From an uncultured Eubacteriales bacterium (lineage in GTDB: Bacteria; Bacillota; Clostridia; Christensenellales; Aristaeellaceae), in assembly GCA_902790495.1 (NCBI GenBank), contig CADASK010000003.1, forward strand, positions 19,684 through 83,683: DNA of 64,000 nucleotides, written 5' to 3'. Positions 7,522 to 16,644 of this stretch are shown here, piece by piece (positions within the stretch are counted from its first letter, which is position 1; each line of letters begins with the position of its first letter). The notes under the pieces were generated by a model. That model saw nothing but the letters and a program-made list of their open reading frames with translations, was not told the origin of the DNA and ran no database searches. The position numbers were made by a program, and so were the translations under genes.

Positions 7522-7544
7522 GGCGATCGAATGGGGGAAAGCGT

Positions 7545-7817
7545 ATGCAGAGCAAAAAGAATGCGGCGATCATCGTGCTGGCGATTCTCGTTGTGGCGCT
7601 GGCCATCCTGCTTTATCTGACCAACGCCGACAAGAACCGGCTGGCCGACATGAACGCCGGCCTGACCGGGCAGGTGGAGAGCCTGAGCGGAGAGAAGTAG
7701 GGCTGGACGGCCTTCTCGATGGCCAACGACTGGGGCACCTTCTACGGCGAAGGCGTGGAGAAGGTGGGCCTGCCCGGCGCGGAGCAGGAAGCCGAGGCCC
7801 TGCCGGACGCCGCGTAA
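7545..7817 (+). pseudogene. Membrane coiled-coil protein interrupted by in-frame TAG
   Basis: The first 51 codons give MQSKKNAAIIVLAILVVALA (membrane anchor) and the start of a coiled coil (NRLADMNAGLTGQVESLSGEK), ending at a TAG (7698-7700). The same frame continues open for 38 more codons (GWTAFSMANDWGTFYGEGVE..) to a TAA at 7817. I recall similar anchor-coil-aromatic proteins in related Clostridia, so the tail looks genuine. The TAG could be a real mutation, recoding or a sequence error. The peptide as read would be only 51 residues. Confidence 0.5.
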
Positions 7818-7837
7818 AACAGTTTTAATCAGATTTT

Positions 7838-7918
7838 CAGATTTGGACGAAGGCTGCGAAGGGCTGTCAGGGGCTTTGCCATTCCCCCGGCAGCCCTTTG
7901 CATCTGCCTCTTCCAAAT
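7838..7918. repeat. Diverged palindromic repeat, related to the three-way-junction family
   Basis: Nested arms GATTTGGA/TTCCAAATC and TGCGAAGGGCTG/CAGCCCTTTGCA enclose a core with AGGGGCTTTGCC. It resembles the short dispersed element but its P3 hairpin is lost. It fills the gap between the coiled-coil gene and the GlpA gene and has no T run. Confidence 0.5.
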
Positions 7919-8006
7919 CACAGAAAAACATGGTAGAATGTCAGGTGAGCAACAGCCCGGCGCGGAGGGAAAGACCGCGTCGGTTTTGTCGAAGGGGGGA
8001 AACGGA

Positions 8007-9470
8007 TTGAAGACCGATATCATCGTCATCGGCGCGGGCGTCACGGGCTGCGCGGTGGCGCGGATGCTGAGCCGGTACGAGGCGGACGTCACGGTGCTCG
8101 AGCGCGGCTGCGACTGCGCGGAGGGCGCGAGCAAGGCCAACAGCGGCATCGTGCACGCGGGCTTTGACGCGGTGCCCGGCACGAAGAAGGCCCTGTACAA
8201 CGTGCGCGGCGCGGAGATGTACGAGGCGCTGACTGGCGAACTGGGCGTGCCCTACCGCCGCAACGGCGCGCTGGTGGTTGCCTTCTCCGAGGAGGAGCGC
8301 CCCGTGCTGCGGGAGCTGCTGGAGCAGGGCGAGAGGAACGGCGTGAAGGAGCTGCGCATCGTCGAGAAGGACGAGCTGCACGCCCTGGAGCCGAACCTGA
8401 ACCCGGAGGCGGTCTGCGCCCTCTACGCGCCCACCAGCGGCCTGGTGAGTCCCTACGAGATGACCTACGCCCTGGCCGACCACGCGGCGGTCAACGGCGT
8501 GCGCTTCGTCTTTGACACGAATGTCACCGGCCTCAGGCGCGAGGACGGCCTCTGGCACGTGGCCACGGACAACGGCGAGTGGGAGGCCCGCGCGGTGGTC
8601 AACTGCGCCGGCTGCGGGGCGGACACCCTGCACAACGCCATCTGCGCCGCGGGGGAGGAGATCCACATCATCCCGCGCCGCGGCCAGTACGATATCCTCG
8701 ACCATCCGGACGCGGAGCCCTTTGCGCGCACAATGTTCCAGTGCCCCTCGAAAATGGGCAAGGGCATCCTCGTCGCGCCGACCGTGCACCGCAACGTGCT
8801 GCTGGGCCCCACCGCCGAGGACATCGACGACGAGCGCGACAACAGCACCACGGCGGAGGGCCTGAGCGAGGTGAGCCGCGTGGCGGCGAGAACCTGGCCG
8901 GCCATCAGCCTGCGCACGGTGATCACCAACTTCTCCGGCGTGCGCGCCCACGAGGCGAAGGGCGACTTCGTCATCGGCGCGGTGCCCGGCGCGGAGATGG
9001 CCTGGGAGGCCGCCGGCATCGAGAGCCCTGGTCTGAGCGCTGCCCCCGCCATCGGCGAGGCCCTGGCGGAGATGATCGCCGAGGGCATGGGCCTCGGGAA
9101 GAAGGCCGAATGGAAGCCCGCGCCCGCCCGTCCCAAGCCCTTCAACGAGATGAACGAGGAGGAGCGCGCGGCGGCGGTGGCGGCCGATCCCGAGAACGGT
9201 CACATCATCTGCCGCTGCGAGGTGGTGACCGAGGCGGAGATCCGCGCGGCCATCCGCCGGCCCGTGGGCGCGAAGACCATCGACGGCGTGAAGCGCCGCA
9301 CCCGCGCCGGCATGGGCCGCTGCCAGGGCGGCTTCTGCTCGCCCCGCGTGGCGGAGATCCTGGCCGAGGAGCTGCGTGAGCCGCTGACCGCCGTCACCAA
9401 GGACGGCCATGGCAGCGAGCTGCTGGTGGGCACGGTACACAGCGCGATGGAGGAGGCGGCACAGGCATGA
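8007..9470 (+). CDS. glpA: FAD-dependent glycerol-3-phosphate dehydrogenase-like oxidoreductase (GlpA type) with BFD-like domain
   Basis: A Rossmann FAD motif, IIVIGAGVTGCAVARML, opens this DAO-family protein; residues to ~370 form the catalytic part (SGIVHAGFD, NCAGCGADTL, NFSGVRAHE). The C-terminal ~100 residues carry a BFD-type [2Fe-2S] domain with CRCEVVTEAEI and GRCQGGFCSPR. Related enzymes oxidise glycerol-3-phosphate to dihydroxyacetone phosphate. The TTG at 8007 follows GGGGGGAAA and is preferred over an ATG at 7938, which lies at a putative -10. The next gene overlaps by ATGA. The set GlpA, FAD oxidoreductase, DUF1667 is a known Clostridial arrangement; no glycerol kinase is present here. 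Confidence 0.88.
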   Translation: MKTDIIVIGAGVTGCAVARMLSRYEADVTVLERGCDCAEGASKANSGIVHAGFDAVPGTKKALYNVRGAEMYEALTGELGVPYRRNGALVVAFSEEERPVLRELLEQGERNGVKELRIVEKDELHALEPNLNPEAVCALYAPTSGLVSPYEMTYALADHAAVNGVRFVFDTNVTGLRREDGLWHVATDNGEWEARAVVNCAGCGADTLHNAICAAGEEIHIIPRRGQYDILDHPDAEPFARTMFQCPSKMGKGILVAPTVHRNVLLGPTAEDIDDERDNSTTAEGLSEVSRVAARTWPAISLRTVITNFSGVRAHEAKGDFVIGAVPGAEMAWEAAGIESPGLSAAPAIGEALAEMIAEGMGLGKKAEWKPAPARPKPFNEMNEEERAAAVAADPENGHIICRCEVVTEAEIRAAIRRPVGAKTIDGVKRRTRAGMGRCQGGFCSPRVAEILAEELREPLTAVTKDGHGSELLVGTVHSAMEEAAQA

Positions 9471-10723
9471 GCATCAAGAAGGATCTGGTGATTGTAGGCG
9501 GAGGCCCCGCCGGTCTGGCCGCGGCCATCGGCGCGCGGGAGGCCGGCATCGAGGATCTGGTCATCCTGGAGCGCGAGCACCAGGCGGGCGGCATCCTGCG
9601 GCAGTGCATCCACAACGGCTTCGGCCTGCACCGCTTCGGCGAGGAGCTGACCGGCCCGGAGTACGCCCAGCGTGACATCAATCGCGCTGAGGAGCTGGGC
9701 CTGGACATCCGCTGCGACACGACCGTGCTGGCGGTGGATCACGACCGCCGGGTCACCTGCGTCAGCGCCGAGCGCGGCGTGGAGGTGTTTGAGGCCGGCG
9801 CGGTGGTGCTGGCCATGGGCTGCAGGGAGCGTCCCCGCGGCGCCCTGGGCACCCCCGGCACGCGGTGCGCGGGCGTCTACACCGCCGGCACGGCCCAGCG
9901 CTTCGTCAACCTGATGGGCGAGATGCCCGGCAAGCGCGTGGTCATCCTCGGCAGCGGCGACATCGGCCTGATCATGGCCCGCCGCATGACCCTGCAGGGC
10001 GCGAAGGTGCTGGCCTGCGTGGAGCTGATGCCCTACTCTTCCGGCCTCAACCGCAACATCGTGCAGTGCCTGGAGGACTACGACATCCCGCTGTACCTGA
10101 GCCACACGGTGACCGCCATCGAGGGCCGCGAGCGCCTGACCGGCGTGACCGTGAGCGCGGTGGACGAGCGCCGCCGCCCGATCCCCGGCACGGAAAAGCA
10201 CTTCGACTGCGACACCCTGCTGCTCTCCGTGGGCCTGATCCCGGAAAATGAGCTGAGCCGAGGGGCCGGCGTGGAGCTGTCCCCGGTGACCAGCGGCGCG
10301 GTGGTGGACGACAGCCTGGCCACCAGCATCCCCGGCGTGTTCGCCTGCGGCAACGTGCTGCACGTGCACGACCTGGTGGATCACGTCTCCAACGAGAGCT
10401 TTTTGGCCGGACGCGCGGCGGCGGCCTTCATCCGCGAGGGCGAGCACAAGGGCGCCAGCGTGCGCGTGCTGGACGGCAAGGGTGTGCGCGGCGTGGTACC
10501 CCAGCGCATCCGCCTCCAGGGCGCCAACAGCGTGGACGTGCAGCTGATGTTCCGGCCCGACGCGGTCTACAGGAACGCGACGGTGGTCGCCGAGTGCGGC
10601 GGACAGGTGCTGGCGAAGAAGCGCGCGATGATCTTCACCCCCGGCGAGATGGCGGTGCTGCCGCTCAAGGCCGAGGCGCTGAAGGGCGTCGCGGGCGACA
10701 TCACCGTGCGGATGGACGTGTGA
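9467..10723 (+). CDS. FAD/NAD(P)-dependent oxidoreductase, GlpB-like partner
   Basis: This 418-residue pyridine-nucleotide-disulfide-type flavoprotein has two dinucleotide motifs: LVIVGGGPAGLAAAIGA at the start for FAD and VVILGSGDIGLIMARRM near residue 160 for NAD(P). SIPGVFACGNVLHVHDLVD is the FAD-ribityl contact. Redox-active CxxC is absent, so it probably passes electrons between flavin and the iron-sulfur partners. It overlaps the GlpA gene by 4 bases and is followed 14 bases later by the DUF1667 gene, consistent with one complex. Confidence 0.88.
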   Translation: MSIKKDLVIVGGGPAGLAAAIGAREAGIEDLVILEREHQAGGILRQCIHNGFGLHRFGEELTGPEYAQRDINRAEELGLDIRCDTTVLAVDHDRRVTCVSAERGVEVFEAGAVVLAMGCRERPRGALGTPGTRCAGVYTAGTAQRFVNLMGEMPGKRVVILGSGDIGLIMARRMTLQGAKVLACVELMPYSSGLNRNIVQCLEDYDIPLYLSHTVTAIEGRERLTGVTVSAVDERRRPIPGTEKHFDCDTLLLSVGLIPENELSRGAGVELSPVTSGAVVDDSLATSIPGVFACGNVLHVHDLVDHVSNESFLAGRAAAAFIREGEHKGASVRVLDGKGVRGVVPQRIRLQGANSVDVQLMFRPDAVYRNATVVAECGGQVLAKKRAMIFTPGEMAVLPLKAEALKGVAGDITVRMDV

Positions 10724-10737
10724 CGGAGGGATGAGAG

Positions 10738-11091
10738 ATGACTGAACGCGTGATTACATGCATCAACTGCCCCATGGGCTGCCGCATGACGGTGGCCCTG
10801 GAGGGCGATCAGGTGGTGAGCGTCACCGGCAACACCTGCAAGCGCGGCGACACCTACGCCCGCCAGGAGTGCACCGATCCCCAGCGGATGGTGACCGCCG
10901 TGGTGGAGGTGGAGGGCAGCGCCTGCCCGCTCTCCGTCAAGACCCGCACGCCCATCCCGAAGGCGCGCATCCGCGACTGCATGGCCGCCCTGGCTCAGGT
11001 GAAGCTGACCGCCCCCGTGCGCGAGCACGACGTGGTGATCGCCAATGTCTGCGGCACCGGCGTGGACGTGATCGCGACCCGGAGCGTGTGA
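10738..11091 (+). CDS. DUF1667 protein, iron-sulfur partner of the GlpA operon
   Basis: The 117-residue protein has CINCPMGC near the start and GNTCKRGDTYARQEC further on, a four-cysteine arrangement suitable for an iron-sulfur cluster. DUF1667 genes usually follow the GlpA and FAD oxidoreductase genes, as here. An electron-transfer role in glycerol-3-phosphate oxidation is inferred from this context. GAGGGATGAGAG precedes the ATG. No clear terminator follows. Confidence 0.88.
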   Translation: MTERVITCINCPMGCRMTVALEGDQVVSVTGNTCKRGDTYARQECTDPQRMVTAVVEVEGSACPLSVKTRTPIPKARIRDCMAALAQVKLTAPVREHDVVIANVCGTGVDVIATRSV

Positions 11092-11373
11092 GACAGCCCG
11101 ATTTTCGGCTGAAATGCGCCCCGAAAACGAAACTTTTACACCTGTGAATCGCATGTAAACGCTGCAAAGCTCTGTTCACAGATGGACAATAAGGGAACAA
11201 CAGCAACCGCTGGACACAAATCCGGCGGCTGCTTTGCGCCTTCAGCGGTAAAGATTCCCGGAGAAAAGCTGTCAAATTTGGTCAAACGCAGCCCGGCTGT
11301 CGAAGGGAATCGGGCAAAAGTCAGAAAAACGAAATAAATACGAAACATTCCAAAAAGAAATCTTCATAAATGG
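11092..11373. other. Long leader/intergenic region
   Basis: About 280 bases without a supported gene lie between the glp operon and the promoter of the large surface protein. The sequence is AT-richer than its surroundings. It holds one imperfect hairpin (ACCGCTG at 11206 with CAGCGGT at 11243) but no T run. I see no riboswitch or small RNA that I can name. Confidence 0.4.
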
Positions 11374-11401
11374 TTGACAAAACGCTTGCCCTTGCTATAA
11401 T
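11374..11401 (+). promoter_or_regulatory. Promoter of the large surface protein gene
   Basis: Consensus TTGACA (11374-11379) and TATAAT (11396-11401) with a 16-base spacer. It is the strongest-looking promoter in the window and shows that translation starts near 11460, not at 11370. Confidence 0.88.
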
Positions 11402-11459
11402 ATTCTCTGAAATCTGTTTGGCGCAGGTACCGTCCGTCCAAGGCGGAGCCGTGACCATC

Positions 11460-14400
11460 ATGAAAGGAAAGGTGAGTCAAGTGAGAAAGTTGCTTGCGAT
11501 GCTGATCGCTCTGGCGATGCTCCTGCAGATGACCGGTCCGGTTTTTGCGGAAGCTGAACCCGCCGAAGTGATGAACGCGGTCAGCGCCATGGCAGCGGAA
11601 GCGGGCCTGCCTATGCGGTTCTTCAAACCTGAGGCTCCCGCGGCTGAGGCCGAGCCTGTGGCTGTGGTGGCTGAGCCCGCTGCAGAACCTGTCGAAGCCC
11701 CCGCTGAGGCGGTCGAGCCCCCTGTGGAGGCTGTGGCCGAGGAGGAAATCACCCTCGAGCCCGCCGTTGAGGTGATCCCCGTTGTGGAGGCCGTCACCGA
11801 GGAAGTCCCCGCTGTGGTGGCTCCCGTGGCCGAGACCCCCGTGGCGGAGACCCCCGCCGCAGAAGCCCCCGCTGCGGAAACTCCCGCTGCGGCCGAGGAA
11901 CCCGCTGTTGCCGCGGACGAACCCGTTGTGGTTCCCTTCGTGGCGATGGTGTCCGTGAAGGCCGACAAGGAGAAGGCCGTCGAGGGTGAGGAAGTCGTGC
12001 TGACCGCGAAGGTCGAGTCCGGCTTCGCCTACACCGTGATTTGGGAAGCCCACGATCCCGCTACCGATGTGGAGGGCGAGGAGATTGTGTGGGTGAAGGT
12101 CGCCGACGGCGACACCTGTACCTATGTGGCTGATCCCGCCAAGGCCGCGGTGGAATACCGCGCTGTGGCCGTGGCCGCCGAGGGCGAGGGCCGCGTGGCT
12201 TCCGTGCCGGTGACTGTGGCCGTGGAAGCCAAGGCCGCCGAGGAAGCCGCCCCCGTGGCGGAGGTGCCCGCTGTGGCCGAAGCGCCCGCCGAGGCTGCCG
12301 CTCCCGCTGCGGAAGCTGCCCCCGCAGAGGCCGCCGAAGCCCCCGCTGAGGTTGCTGAAGCGCCCGCCGAGGCTCCTGCCGAGGAAGCCGCTCCCGCTGA
12401 GGAAGCCGCTCCCGCCGAGGAGGAAGGCGTCGCGATCGCCATCGACCTGGGCAATGTCGAGGAGGCCGCCGTTGAGGTGGCTGCCGAGGCCGCTGAGGAA
12501 GCCGCTCCCGCCGCTGAGGGCGAGGAGGTCGTAGAGGCCGAGGCCGCTGAGGTGGTTGAGGAAGTCGTCGAGGAGACCGAGGAAGCGGTCGTGGTCGAGG
12601 GCGCCGAGGAAGCCTACGGCGAGAAGACCCTGGCTGTGAACGCGGCTCCTGTCACCGACTCCCTGAACAATGTCACGAAGCAGAGCCAGATCTGGAAGAT
12701 TACCACGAGCAGCGTGGGCAGTCTGAATGTCTACGTGGATCCCCAGACCCTGCTGACCGGCGGCATGACCCTGACCGTGACCCTCTACAATGAGGACATG
12801 AGCATGATCATCGACGGCCCGAAGACCGGCAGCACCCGCGTGACCGCCGGCTTCAGCTGGCTGGACGCCGGTACCTATTATGCGAAGGTCGAAGCCCTGA
12901 ACGGCTTCCCGGCTCCCACCGGTGTTCTGCCTTATACCATTGAGGCCAAGCAGAATGCCGCGGGCGTCAACTTCAACAACAACCGCTCCCAGATGAACGC
13001 TCTGACCCTGACCAGCGGCACCCTGGTGACCGGCGCGCTGACCTGGCAGACCGCCATTCAGCACTGGTTGAATTGGTGGGATTACGCGCAGTTCACCGTG
13101 GGCAGCGCGAGCCGCCTCAAGATCGAGCTCACCAACTACACGAACAAAGAGCTGGACATCATCCTCTATAACGGCGATATCACGGAAGCGCTGGGCACCA
13201 CGCCCAGGTTCCAGGCGGCCCCGGGTTCCGAGAACGCAGGAACGCCGACAACGCGGGAGGCTTATGTGGAACCCGGCACCTACTTCCTGCGCATTCAGGG
13301 CATGGAGAAGGAACAGGTCGGCAAGTATGATCTGCGTGTGACCTGGACCTCCTGCGAGACCACCGAAGTGGAGCCCAACGGCGGCATCGGCAATCCGACC
13401 GCCATCACCTACGGTCAGACCCACCGCGGCGCGCTGACCCTGACGGACAACTCGGATTACTATCGCATCACCACCGGCGCCGGTTATGCCCAGGAAGTGG
13501 ACATCACTGTGAACGACGGCATGGGCGTGATCGTGTCCGTGCTGGATGTCAACGAGCAGCCTGTGCTGTATAACAGCTTTGCCACCAACGGCTATTACTA
13601 CACCGCGCCCAACGGCACCGCCAATTCTCCGGTGCTGACCAACCCCTATTCTATCACCCCCGTGGGCACCGAGTCCAACAAGACCCAGGCTGTGTTCCAC
13701 GTCAAGCTGAACCCCAGCACCGCCTACTACATCGTGATCAACCGCCAGACGCCCGTCGACACTACCTGGACGGCCGGCACCACGATGCAGACCGGTGTGT
13801 ACGACATCACTCTGACTGCCGACAAGACCGTGCAGAGCATGGTGGCGGCCGTGTATGACAACTGGGCTGTCGCCACCGGCGACATGACCGACCGTTACCA
13901 GGCTGTGGCCCGCTTCACCAATCCCGCTCCCACCTCCGCTCTGGACAATGGCTGCTGGGAGATCGTGAACGCCACCACCGGCAAGGTGCTGACCCCCCTG
14001 CAGGACTACCGCATCCACGGTATCTCCACCACCAGTGGTCAGAACGGCTGGCTGCCCTTCCTGAACTACACAGGCCCCATCCCGAAGGAACAGCTCATCA
14101 ACCACGTGGCGCTGGTGGGCGGCGACGTGTGGTCTGCCATCGTGGTGGACTTCATGCGGCCCAACGGCACCTACAGTGTGAGCGCCGGCGATCAGCTTTA
14201 CTTCCGCTTCATCATGAACGACAGCGCGAAGAACCGTGAGCATCGTCATTCCAGCTTCAACGTGACCATCGGCGGCGGCACCTCTGTGGTGCGCGTGAAC
14301 ATGCCTGTCATCGACAGCGTGCCCGCCGGCACCCAGTTCACCGTGACCGCCGACCTGTCCGCTGGCAGCATCCCGAACCGCACCTACCTGTGGTGGCTCG

Positions 14401-15584
14401 TGGACAACGCCACCGGCAAGACCGTGGCGACCCAGGTGACCACCGCGCCCGCTGCGAACTTCACCGTGAACACGCCCGGCACCTACTTCTGCCAGATGTT
14501 CTGGTGGAATCCGAACATGGTCAACCCGATCACGGGCCTGGCCACCGGTTACTGGGAGTATGGTGCGAACCACGACTCCAGGAACAACACGTCTCCCTAC
14601 ATGCAGTACCTGACGGTCACCAGCAACATGGGCGTGACCAGCGTCGTGCTGACCAAGAAGAGCGACACCGTGCTGCACGTGAAGATGAACGCGACCATCG
14701 CGCCCATCTACACCAACTTCGTGGTGTACCTGGACGGCGTGAAGCAGACCGACAGCTACTACTTCACCAACGGCACCACCGAGTTTGACATGAACGTGTC
14801 CAACTCCGGTACCTATGTGGTGTATGGCCAGGCCTGGGACGGCGTGAGCGGCTCCTGGGTGACTGTGCCCTCCAACGCTGTGAACATCGCCGCCGGCGAT
14901 CACCTGATGTCCGTGACGGCCAATCCCACCACGGTCAGCAAGGGTGGCAGCGTGGCCTACACGCTGAACTACACCGGCACGCTGAGCAACGCGCAGTACG
15001 CTCTGTACTACTACGCGACCAGCCCTGGCACGCCCACCCTGGTGGCCACCTGGGCCGGCGCGCAGCCTGTGCACGTGTTCCAGCTGGATACCGTCGGCTA
15101 CTATGTGGTCGTCGCGACGGCCTGGTTCCCGACCCGCACCGAGGTCAAGACCTCCGAGATCGTGCAGGTGGTGGACACCGCGCCCTACGTGATCACTGCT
15201 GGCGGCGCCAAGGTGGCTGCAAGCACCACGACCGACGCGATCCTGATCTCCAACAAGAAGCCCGAGAAGCAGCTTGGCCAGAAGACCAGCTTCAGCATCA
15301 AGACCGGCGGCAGTGCCACCACCCACATCAAGTGGGAGCTGTACAAGGCCTCCGACAACAGCCTGGTGCTGAGCGACGAGGGCAACCAGAAGACCTTCGT
15401 GCTGAACACCGCCACGCTGGGCGACCAGTTCATGAACAAGGATACCAAGGGCAACATGATCAGCACCGACTTCTATGTGAAGGTGTACCTGACCAGCGAC
15501 ACCAAGGCGCCTTACACCTATCAGTGGTGGCAGAGCCAGAACGTGACCGTGTATCTGCCCGTCGCGCCCGAATCCGGCCTGTAA
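11460..15584 (+). CDS. Large secreted surface protein with Ala/Pro/Glu-rich stalk and PPC/Ig-like domains
   Basis: This 1374-residue protein starts with a signal peptide (LLAMLIALAMLLQMTGPVFA). Residues ~45-390 are low-complexity Pro-Ala-Glu-Val repeats (PAEAAEAPAE), with a small beta domain in between. From ~400 onward come beta-rich modules; YVEPGTYFLRIQGMEKEQVG and KYDLRVTW resemble bacterial pre-peptidase C-terminal (PPC) domains, and VTANPTTVSKGGSVAYTL looks Ig-like. No LPXTG, SLH or other anchor is visible at the C-terminus, so it may be released or held non-covalently. The start could also be GTG 11481, which has AGGTGAG upstream. An adhesin or polysaccharide-interacting role is only a guess. 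Confidence 0.85.
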   Translation: MKGKVSQVRKLLAMLIALAMLLQMTGPVFAEAEPAEVMNAVSAMAAEAGLPMRFFKPEAPAAEAEPVAVVAEPAAEPVEAPAEAVEPPVEAVAEEEITLEPAVEVIPVVEAVTEEVPAVVAPVAETPVAETPAAEAPAAETPAAAEEPAVAADEPVVVPFVAMVSVKADKEKAVEGEEVVLTAKVESGFAYTVIWEAHDPATDVEGEEIVWVKVADGDTCTYVADPAKAAVEYRAVAVAAEGEGRVASVPVTVAVEAKAAEEAAPVAEVPAVAEAPAEAAAPAAEAAPAEAAEAPAEVAEAPAEAPAEEAAPAEEAAPAEEEGVAIAIDLGNVEEAAVEVAAEAAEEAAPAAEGEEVVEAEAAEVVEEVVEETEEAVVVEGAEEAYGEKTLAVNAAPVTDSLNNVTKQSQIWKITTSSVGSLNVYVDPQTLLTGGMTLTVTLYNEDMSMIIDGPKTGSTRVTAGFSWLDAGTYYAKVEALNGFPAPTGVLPYTIEAKQNAAGVNFNNNRSQMNALTLTSGTLVTGALTWQTAIQHWLNWWDYAQFTVGSASRLKIELTNYTNKELDIILYNGDITEALGTTPRFQAAPGSENAGTPTTREAYVEPGTYFLRIQGMEKEQVGKYDLRVTWTSCETTEVEPNGGIGNPTAITYGQTHRGALTLTDNSDYYRITTGAGYAQEVDITVNDGMGVIVSVLDVNEQPVLYNSFATNGYYYTAPNGTANSPVLTNPYSITPVGTESNKTQAVFHVKLNPSTAYYIVINRQTPVDTTWTAGTTMQTGVYDITLTADKTVQSMVAAVYDNWAVATGDMTDRYQAVARFTNPAPTSALDNGCWEIVNATTGKVLTPLQDYRIHGISTTSGQNGWLPFLNYTGPIPKEQLINHVALVGGDVWSAIVVDFMRPNGTYSVSAGDQLYFRFIMNDSAKNREHRHSSFNVTIGGGTSVVRVNMPVIDSVPAGTQFTVTADLSAGSIPNRTYLWWLVDNATGKTVATQVTTAPAANFTVNTPGTYFCQMFWWNPNMVNPITGLATGYWEYGANHDSRNNTSPYMQYLTVTSNMGVTSVVLTKKSDTVLHVKMNATIAPIYTNFVVYLDGVKQTDSYYFTNGTTEFDMNVSNSGTYVVYGQAWDGVSGSWVTVPSNAVNIAAGDHLMSVTANPTTVSKGGSVAYTLNYTGTLSNAQYALYYYATSPGTPTLVATWAGAQPVHVFQLDTVGYYVVVATAWFPTRTEVKTSEIVQVVDTAPYVITAGGAKVAASTTTDAILISNKKPEKQLGQKTSFSIKTGGSATTHIKWELYKASDNSLVLSDEGNQKTFVLNTATLGDQFMNKDTKGNMISTDFYVKVYLTSDTKAPYTYQWWQSQNVTVYLPVAPESGL

Positions 15585-15652
15585 GACAGACCTGAGACAG
15601 GCGAAGGCAAGCCGCAGCGCATGACGTGAACGCTTGCTGAAGACAAAACCCT

Positions 15653-15686
15653 GTGCCAACCGGCCTCAAAACCGGTTGGCACTTTT
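15653..15686 (+). terminator. Strong rho-independent terminator
   Basis: GTGCCAACCGG pairs perfectly over 11 bp with CCGGTTGGCAC around an 8-base loop, followed by TTTT. It ends the surface protein transcript. Confidence 0.9.
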
Positions 15687-15807
15687 CGTTATTTGGCAGC
15701 CTGCGGCCTTGACGTTTTCCCTGCGTTCTGCTACAGTAGAAGCCGCGCGCAGCGCAAAAGAAAAACGCCGATGACCAGCATCGACGTTCATGGGAGACAA
15801 GCTGCCT

Positions 15808-15864
15808 CGAAGGTCCAGGGCGATCGGAAAGCCCTGGTCGCCGCCCTCAGGCGGCGAAACCCTT
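15808..15864 (+). repeat. Three-way-junction repeat, short form (copy A)
   Basis: P2 arms CCAGGGC/GCCCTGG enclose GATCGGAAA; P3 arms CGCCGCC/GGCGGCG enclose CTCA. The outer flank GAAGG faces CCCTT. The element abuts the stop codon of the DUF4332 gene, which lies on the opposite strand. Orientation plus is defined here as P2 before P3. Confidence 0.85.
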
Positions 15865-16267
15865 AGTACTCTACACCCCGGGGCATTTCCTTCGCCTGGC
15901 GAACCCAGTCGGTCACCTGGCTCAGGGCGGGCACGCGGCGCACCAGCTTCTTCTCGACGTTCACTTCGTTCATCTTCTTGAAGAGGTTGTCGGGCTTGCG
16001 GGTCGCCAGCTCGGCCACGGTGTCCACACCGGCCTCCTCCAGCAGGTCGGCGTACTCGCTGCCCACACCCTTGATGCGGAACAGGTCGCAGTGGTTGACC
16101 CACTCCAGGATCAGCTTCTCGCTGATGCCGCTCTTCTCGGCCAGCTCCTTGCGGCCCTTCTTGGTGTTGCCCGCCTTATAGAGCTGATCGACTGTGGCGA
16201 TGCCGGCGTTGGTCAGCTGGGCCTGGTAGGTCTCACCGATGCCCTCGATAAAACTCAGTTTTGCCAT
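15863..16267 (-). CDS. DUF4332 domain protein (helix-hairpin-helix)
   Basis: The 134-residue protein reads MAKLSFIEGIGETYQAQLTNAG, then FRIKGVGSEYADLLEEAGVDTVAEL, two helix-hairpin-helix units typical of DUF4332. Such units resemble the DNA-binding C-terminal domains of polymerase-like proteins, but the role of this family is unknown. The ATG at 16267 follows AAAGGATG. The gene has its own promoter and its stop touches a dispersed repeat. Confidence 0.88.
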   Translation of the reverse strand: MAKLSFIEGIGETYQAQLTNAGIATVDQLYKAGNTKKGRKELAEKSGISEKLILEWVNHCDLFRIKGVGSEYADLLEEAGVDTVAELATRKPDNLFKKMNEVNVEKKLVRRVPALSQVTDWVRQAKEMPRGVEY

Positions 16268-16321
16268 TGTGTGCCATCCTTTCCCTTGATCAGATTTGGT
16301 GGAATGGTTTCCATTAAGCAC

Positions 16322-16350
16322 ATTATAGCAAAACGCACCCCAAAAGACAA
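16322..16350 (-). promoter_or_regulatory. Promoter of the DUF4332 gene
   Basis: On the minus strand TTGTCT (16345-16350), 17 bases, then a perfect TATAAT (16322-16327). Confidence 0.8.
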
Positions 16351-16430
16351 CCCGCAACAAGGAAAAAACAGCGTCCATTCACAATTTGAATGCAACAGCT
16401 TCGCGACACAACGGCATATGTGCGAAGGGG

Positions 16431-16555
16431 CGAAGGGGTGGAGGGGGCTCGGAGCGCCCGGAAAACGCCATGTTATGGCGTTTTCAGCGGAGAGCGGGCG
16501 GTAGCCCCGGACCGATCGCAAAGCCCCCTCCCCGCGCCCGCAGGCGCGGAACCCT
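16431..16555 (+). repeat. Three-way-junction repeat, long form (copy B)
   Basis: P2 arms GAGGGGGCT/AGCCCCCTC and P3 arms CGCGCC/GGCGCG are present, with loop GATCGCAAA. Between the first P2 arm and that loop lies an insert carrying the hairpin GAAAACGCCAT-GTT-ATGGCGTTTTC, which is perfect here. A P3-like remnant (CCGCAGGCGCGGAATCCC) follows at 16604-16621. Confidence 0.85.
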
Positions 16556-16644
16556 GTTGCCGCCGCAAAGAACGACCCTTATCATGGAGCCAAGCATTCG
16601 TGCCGCAGGCGCGGAATCCCTACATAGAAAGGAATGTATCCATC

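Noticed and set aside
11364-15659. A 1431-codon open frame antisense to the large surface protein, rich in His, Gly and Arg
   Set aside because: It mirrors codon bias of the plus-strand gene; there is no ribosome binding site, signal or domain, and the plus-strand frame has a promoter, signal peptide and terminator.
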